A stretch of 64,000 nt of DNA from Helicobacter pylori. Its GTDB lineage: Bacteria > Campylobacterota > Campylobacteria > Campylobacterales > Helicobacteraceae. Under the pieces are notes generated by a model. The model was not told where the DNA came from. It worked only from the letters and a program-made list of their open reading frames with translations, and ran no database searches. Positions 60,236 through 64,000 of the stretch are shown here, piece by piece (within the stretch, counting starts at the first letter, position 1; each line of letters starts with the position of its first letter). Location: the NCBI GenBank assembly GCA_008032935.1, contig CP032039.1:1240001-1304000 (forward strand), in the 5' to 3' direction. The position numbers and the translations under genes are program-made.

Positions 60236-61474
60236 GTGCGTCGGATTGTAGTAACTGGAATGGGAATGATCAATTCGCTAGGTTTAAATAAAGAAGATTC
60301 TTTTTTAGCGATCGCTAAGGGAGAATGCGGTATCAAACACATAGAAAGTTTTGATGCGAGCGCGTTTCCTGTGCGTATTGCTGGAGAAATCACTGACTTT
60401 GACCCTACAGAGGTGATGAATCCCAAAGATGTTAAAAAGGCGGGTCGTTTCATTCAATTAGCCTTGAAAGCCACAAGAGAGGCGATGAAAGATAGTGGGA
60501 TTTTAGACGCTCACAATAGATGCCCTGAAGAATTGGCAAACCGCATGGGCGTAAGCTCTGGCTCTGGGATTGGCGGGTTAGGTAATATTGAAGCGAATTC
60601 CATTTTTTGTTTTGAAAAAGGCCCTAGAAAAGTCAATCCCTTTTTTATCACTTCTGCGTTAGTGAATATGATTGGTGGTTTCACTTCCATTGAGTTTGGC
60701 ATTAAAGGGCCTAATCTCTCTAGCGTAACGGCTTGTGCAGCAGGCACTCATGCCATTATTGAAGCCGTTAAAACCATTTTGCTTAATGGGGCTGATAAAA
60801 TGCTCGTCGTGGGAGCGGAATCCACCATTTGTCCTGTAGGGATTGGAGGGTTTGCGAGCATTAAAGCCCTTTCTACAAGGAATGATGAGCCTAAAAAAGC
60901 TTCAAGACCTTTTGATAAGGATCGCAATGGTTTTGTGATGGGAGAAGGCGCTGGGGCTTTGGTGCTTGAAGAATACGAGAACGCGAAAAAAAGAGGGGCA
61001 AAAATTTATGCAGAATTTGCCGGGTATGGCGAGAGCGGCGATGCTAACCACATCACAGCCCCGGCCCCTGAGGGTGAAGGGGCTTTTAGAGCCATGAAAA
61101 TGGCTTTGGAAATGGCGAAAGTGGAAGTGGGCTATGTGAACGCTCATGGGACAAGCACGCATTATAATGATTGGTATGAAAGCATCGCTCTAAAAAATGT
61201 GTTTGGCTCTAAAGAAAAAGTCCCTCCCGTCAGCTCCACTAAAGGGCAGATTGGGCATTGCTTGGGCGCTGCGGGTGCGTTAGAAGCCGTTATTTCTATC
61301 ATGGCCATGAATCAAGGGATCTTACCTCCTACCATCAATCAAGAAACGCCTGACCCAGAATGCGATCTGGATTATATCCCTAATACGGCCAGAGAAAAAC
61401 AAGTGGATGCGGTGATGAGCAACTCATTTGGTTTTGGTGGCACTAATGGTGTTGTGATTTTCAAAAAAGCCTAG
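60236..61474 (+). CDS. fabF: 3-oxoacyl-ACP synthase II FabF
   Basis: Elongating condensing enzyme of fatty acid synthesis, 412 residues. The catalytic cysteine is in SSVTACAAGTHAIIEA, the two histidines in AHGTSTHYND and GQIGHCLGAAGA. The start is GTG at 60236, six bases after GAGGAG; the TTG just before it is too close to the site. Intact and followed by accA at 22 bases. Confidence 0.96.
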   Translation: MRRIVVTGMGMINSLGLNKEDSFLAIAKGECGIKHIESFDASAFPVRIAGEITDFDPTEVMNPKDVKKAGRFIQLALKATREAMKDSGILDAHNRCPEELANRMGVSSGSGIGGLGNIEANSIFCFEKGPRKVNPFFITSALVNMIGGFTSIEFGIKGPNLSSVTACAAGTHAIIEAVKTILLNGADKMLVVGAESTICPVGIGGFASIKALSTRNDEPKKASRPFDKDRNGFVMGEGAGALVLEEYENAKKRGAKIYAEFAGYGESGDANHITAPAPEGEGAFRAMKMALEMAKVEVGYVNAHGTSTHYNDWYESIALKNVFGSKEKVPPVSSTKGQIGHCLGAAGALEAVISIMAMNQGILPPTINQETPDPECDLDYIPNTAREKQVDAVMSNSFGFGGTNGVVIFKKA

Positions 61475-61496
61475 TTTTACAAAGTTAGGATTTTGA

Positions 61497-62435
61497 ATGG
61501 CCGTTTATTTAGATTTTGAAAATCATATTAAAGAGATTCAAAATGAAATTGAATTAGCCCTTATTAGAGGCGATGAGGACGCTAAAGAAATCTTAGAAAA
61601 AAGATTGGACAAGGAAGTTAAAAGCATTTACTCCAATCTCACTGATTTTCAAAAACTCCAATTAGCAAGACACCCTGACAGACCCTACGCTATGGATTAC
61701 ATTGATCTCATCTTAAAAGATAAGTATGAAGTCTTTGGGGATAGGCACTATAACGATGATAAAGCGATCGTGTGTTTTATAGGGAAAATTGATAATGTTC
61801 CGGTTGTGGTGATCGGAGAAGAAAAGGGCAGAGGGACTAAAAACAAGCTCTTAAGAAATTTTGGCATGCCCAACCCTTGTGGCTATCGTAAAGCTTTGAA
61901 AATGGCAAAATTTGCTGAAAAGTTTAATTTACCTATTTTGATGCTTGTAGATACAGCCGGGGCGTATCCGGGGATTGGCGCAGAGGAAAGAGGCCAGAGT
62001 GAAGCGATCGCTAAAAACCTCCAAGAGTTCGCTTCCTTAAAAGTCCCTACTATTTCTGTAATTATCGGTGAAGGGGGCAGTGGTGGCGCGCTAGCAATTG
62101 CAGTGGCTGACAAATTGGCTATGATGGAATATTCCATTTTTAGCGTTATATCCCCAGAAGGTTGCGCGGCGATTCTTTGGGATGACCCTAGCAAAACTGA
62201 AGTGGCTATTAAAGCGATGAAAATCACGCCCAGAGACTTAAAGGAGGCGGGGCTTATTGATGATATTATTTTAGAGCCTAGCAAAGGGGCTCATAGAGAC
62301 AAATTTTCAGCGGCTAACACGATCAAAGAATATTTTTTAGACGCTCTAAGGACTATCCAACAAGACCCTCATTTCCTTGACAACCGCTATCAAAAATTAA
62401 TGTCGCTTGGTTCATTTGTGGAGAGCATGAATTAG
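61497..62435 (+). CDS. accA: Acetyl-CoA carboxylase carboxyltransferase alpha subunit AccA
   Basis: Transfers CO2 from biotin to acetyl-CoA together with AccD, giving malonyl-CoA for the fab genes upstream. The 312-residue protein has the crotonase-type oxyanion region [20 protein letters not shown] and [20 protein letters not shown]. It starts with ATG at 61497 behind AGGA. The fabG-acpP-fabF-accA order groups the steps of chain elongation. Confidence 0.96.
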   Translation: MAVYLDFENHIKEIQNEIELALIRGDEDAKEILEKRLDKEVKSIYSNLTDFQKLQLARHPDRPYAMDYIDLILKDKYEVFGDRHYNDDKAIVCFIGKIDNVPVVVIGEEKGRGTKNKLLRNFGMPNPCGYRKALKMAKFAEKFNLPILMLVDTAGAYPGIGAEERGQSEAIAKNLQEFASLKVPTISVIIGEGGSGGALAIAVADKLAMMEYSIFSVISPEGCAAILWDDPSKTEVAIKAMKITPRDLKEAGLIDDIILEPSKGAHRDKFSAANTIKEYFLDALRTIQQDPHFLDNRYQKLMSLGSFVESMN

Positions 62436-62454
62436 ATCTATCAAAAAATTCGCC

Positions 62455-62754
62455 TTAATGAAATCTTGATAATTGGTTCTTTAACTTTAAAAATTGTGTG
62501 TTTTTCTTAAAGAAATAAGGGGTATTTTGAAATAATTCTCCCCCTACAACTAAAATCTCCCCTAAATCCCTAAAGACCGCTTTAAAAAATACCGCTTGAA
62601 TAAAATCAATCTCTCTACTATCCAATCTTAAAAATGCAATATTTTTTGATAACCAACGCTCAATAAAAACAAAGCCAAATTTTTCACCACTTGCTATCAT
62701 TTTAGAAAAAAGCAGATATTTTACATAGTTTGTAAAATAATATAAAAACATCAT
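62455..62754 (-). CDS. Hypothetical protein, doubtful start
   Basis: A 99-residue frame on the minus strand after accA. The first part is a weak hydrophobic stretch; from MIASGEKFGFVFIERW on it reads more like a cytosolic protein with mixed composition (LRLDSREIDFIQAVFF, DLGEILVVGGELF). No ribosome site precedes the ATG at 62754, so an internal start near 62700 is possible. It could be the remnant of a longer gene. No function assigned. Confidence 0.4.
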   Translation of the reverse strand: MMFLYYFTNYVKYLLFSKMIASGEKFGFVFIERWLSKNIAFLRLDSREIDFIQAVFFKAVFRDLGEILVVGGELFQNTPYFFKKNTQFLKLKNQLSRFH

Positions 62755-62894
62755 TGTGTTACTAATCTGCTATCTCTATCCTTTTGTTTGAATATAAAAA
62801 GACAATCATCATGATCAGCGTATTGAATGAAAGCATTCTTATTTTACAATACAGAAGTTAGGTCTAATGGTATTTTAAAAAAGAAAGAAATCCC

Positions 62895-63332
62895 ATGGTT
62901 ATATATGAAAAAATCAAAAGCCGCTTTTCTAGGAATTGGTCTTTAAGGAATAGGGGCAGGCATTTTGCATCTTTGAGCGTGTATTTTTTCTCACTTTTTG
63001 TCATTACAGCGGTTAATAGAAATAGTGGAGTGGATTGGTCATTGATGCCTGAACATTTGATTTGGTGGTTTTTGATTTCTTTTAGTGGGGAATTTGTAGC
63101 AGACATGGCGTTTGGCAAAAAAAGTAAAATCCTTAAAACCCGCTTTGGAATTTCTATTGTAAGCGGCGTTTCACTATTGCTTGGCGCTTTACCAGCGCAT
63201 TTATTTTTTGTATGGTTTGGTTTTATTAATTGGTGGGCTGTCCTTTTTATAGAAGCGGGAGCTGGGCTATTGGTGGGCTGTGTGATACAAAAGATTTTTT
63301 TTGGTAAATATTGGGTGGATCGCTATTATTAA
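62895..63332 (+). CDS. Small polytopic membrane protein, unknown
   Basis: A 145-residue protein with about four hydrophobic segments (FASLSVYFFSLFVITAV, LIWWFLISFSGEFVADM, GVSLLLGALPAHLFFVW, AVLFIEAGAGLLVGCVI) and basic ends. Start ATG at 62895 after AAAGAAAG. Nothing in its motifs points to a function; its neighbours are also uncharacterised. Confidence 0.6.
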   Translation: MVIYEKIKSRFSRNWSLRNRGRHFASLSVYFFSLFVITAVNRNSGVDWSLMPEHLIWWFLISFSGEFVADMAFGKKSKILKTRFGISIVSGVSLLLGALPAHLFFVWFGFINWWAVLFIEAGAGLLVGCVIQKIFFGKYWVDRYY

Positions 63333-63402
63333 GGCTCTCTTTTTTTCAAGCCTGAAAGCGTATTTTCTTATATTCCAATCAATTGGATAAGGGTTACCCT
63401 AC

Positions 63403-63987
63403 TTAAGGCATCGCATCAAAAACCACGCTGATCCCATTTTTTAAAATGATAGGGTTTTTCGCGTCAGTGATATGGATAAAACGCACGCCATTGAGCAAAT
63501 TAAGAGCGATTTCTTGTTGTCTGTTTTCTTTAGCAATGATTTGAATGATCTTTAAGTTTTCATCATAAAAAATGATTTTGGGTTGCCACAAAGGGTTATT
63601 AGAGCTTATTTTTAAATACGCGTTTTGATTCACGCTCAGCCAGTATTTCCCGCTCGCTTCCTTAAATTCCACAGGTTCACTACTTAAAACTAAGGCTCTC
63701 GCGTTAGGGAGCTTGACTTCTTGTAAAGAAAAATCGTATTCCCACTCTTTCAAGGATATGCGCCTAATATCCACAAAATCAAAACCATGCCTTTTCATCG
63801 TCTCTATCAAAATGTTAGGGTCTAAAACATATTCCGTTTTAAGCTCGTATGAAAAAACATTCTCGCCCAAAGAGCTTTGCATTTTAATAGGCAAAACATA
63901 CGAATACCCCATCATGCTTAAAGAATTATTGATGCTTTTGGCAAACGCTAGGGGATTGCTTGAAGCCTTGAAAGTGATTTTCAACAT
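63403..63987 (-). CDS. Conserved-looking hypothetical protein at the window edge
   Basis: A 194-residue frame with ATG at 63987, 13 bases from the right edge. The frame stays open to the edge, so a longer N-terminus cannot be ruled out. It reads as a soluble mixed alpha/beta protein (ILIETMKRHGFDFVDIRRIS, KIIFYDENLKIIQIIAKENR, PIILKNGISVVFDAMP) with no signal or membrane helix. I do not recognise it. Confidence 0.65.
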   Translation of the reverse strand: MLKITFKASSNPLAFAKSINNSLSMMGYSYVLPIKMQSSLGENVFSYELKTEYVLDPNILIETMKRHGFDFVDIRRISLKEWEYDFSLQEVKLPNARALVLSSEPVEFKEASGKYWLSVNQNAYLKISSNNPLWQPKIIFYDENLKIIQIIAKENRQQEIALNLLNGVRFIHITDAKNPIILKNGISVVFDAMP

Positions 63988-64000
63988 GCTTGGCTTGTCA

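Overview
The window is a piece of a Helicobacter pylori chromosome. The marker genes leave little doubt: flagellin FlaA, the VacA-like flagellar autotransporter FaaA, the HefABC efflux pump, TNF-alpha-inducing protein Tip-alpha, the four-subunit 2-oxoglutarate:acceptor oxidoreductase OorDABC, the cytosolic chemoreceptor TlpD, glycosylase MagIII and the Kdo hydrolase pair. Gene order is that of the flaA-accA part of known H. pylori genomes. I see no prophage, insertion sequence, CRISPR array, rRNA or tRNA; the only RNA gene I can support is rnpB.

Layout. 1-6739 (minus): most of a giant VacA-like autotransporter, running off the left edge. 6906-15094 (minus): an outer membrane protein, hefC-hefB-hefA, hemE, a second small outer membrane protein and magIII. 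15212-16744 (minus): flaA with a sigma-28 promoter and a hairpin terminator. 16897-23174 (plus): an ABC exporter, tlpD, bioF and pbp1A. 23177-25877 (minus): tip-alpha, rnpB, dsbI and its small partner dba. 25985-30789 (minus): a type III restriction-modification pair. 30944-33794 (minus): oorDABC. 33977-37823: mltG and a large AsmA-like gene, divergent and overlapping at their 5' ends. 37820-45671 (plus): a FeoA-like protein, nth, fliN, fliO, a TonB-like protein, pyrC, the Kdo hydrolase pair and a sulfatase-fold membrane enzyme. 45750-53790 (plus): folD, lepB, an M50 protease, rpiB, a coiled-coil protein, apt, dedA, pepA, ychF and a radical SAM protein. 54150-58573: an AI-2E-type permease (minus), dapF, a DUF417-type membrane protein, a ribbon-helix-helix regulator (minus) and a predicted surface protein. 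58674-62435 (plus): rpsU and the fatty-acid block fabG, acpP, fabF, accA, with a 26-residue membrane microprotein between fabG and acpP. 62455-63987: three uncharacterised genes.

The strongest observation concerns the sequence itself. Sixteen single-base frame breaks lie in eleven genes (faaA, the ABC exporter, pbp1A three times, oorA, the TonB-like gene, the Kdo hydrolase gene twice, the sulfatase-fold gene, lepB, pepA, the AI-2E permease three times, dapF). Each is repaired by adding one base to a homopolymer run of 4-8, and no insertion is seen. Several victims are expected to be indispensable. This is the pattern of homopolymer undercalling in an uncorrected assembly, not of gene decay, so I annotate the genes as full-length coding regions and give each break point. 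Repair also reveals N-termini hidden by the errors in the ABC exporter, the Kdo hydrolase subunit and the permease.

I found no convincing new multi-gene system. The best candidates for unrecognised biology are the microprotein at 59766-59846, a short membrane ORF at 53825-54006, the orphan regulator at 56906-57151 and the uncharacterised genes at the right end.
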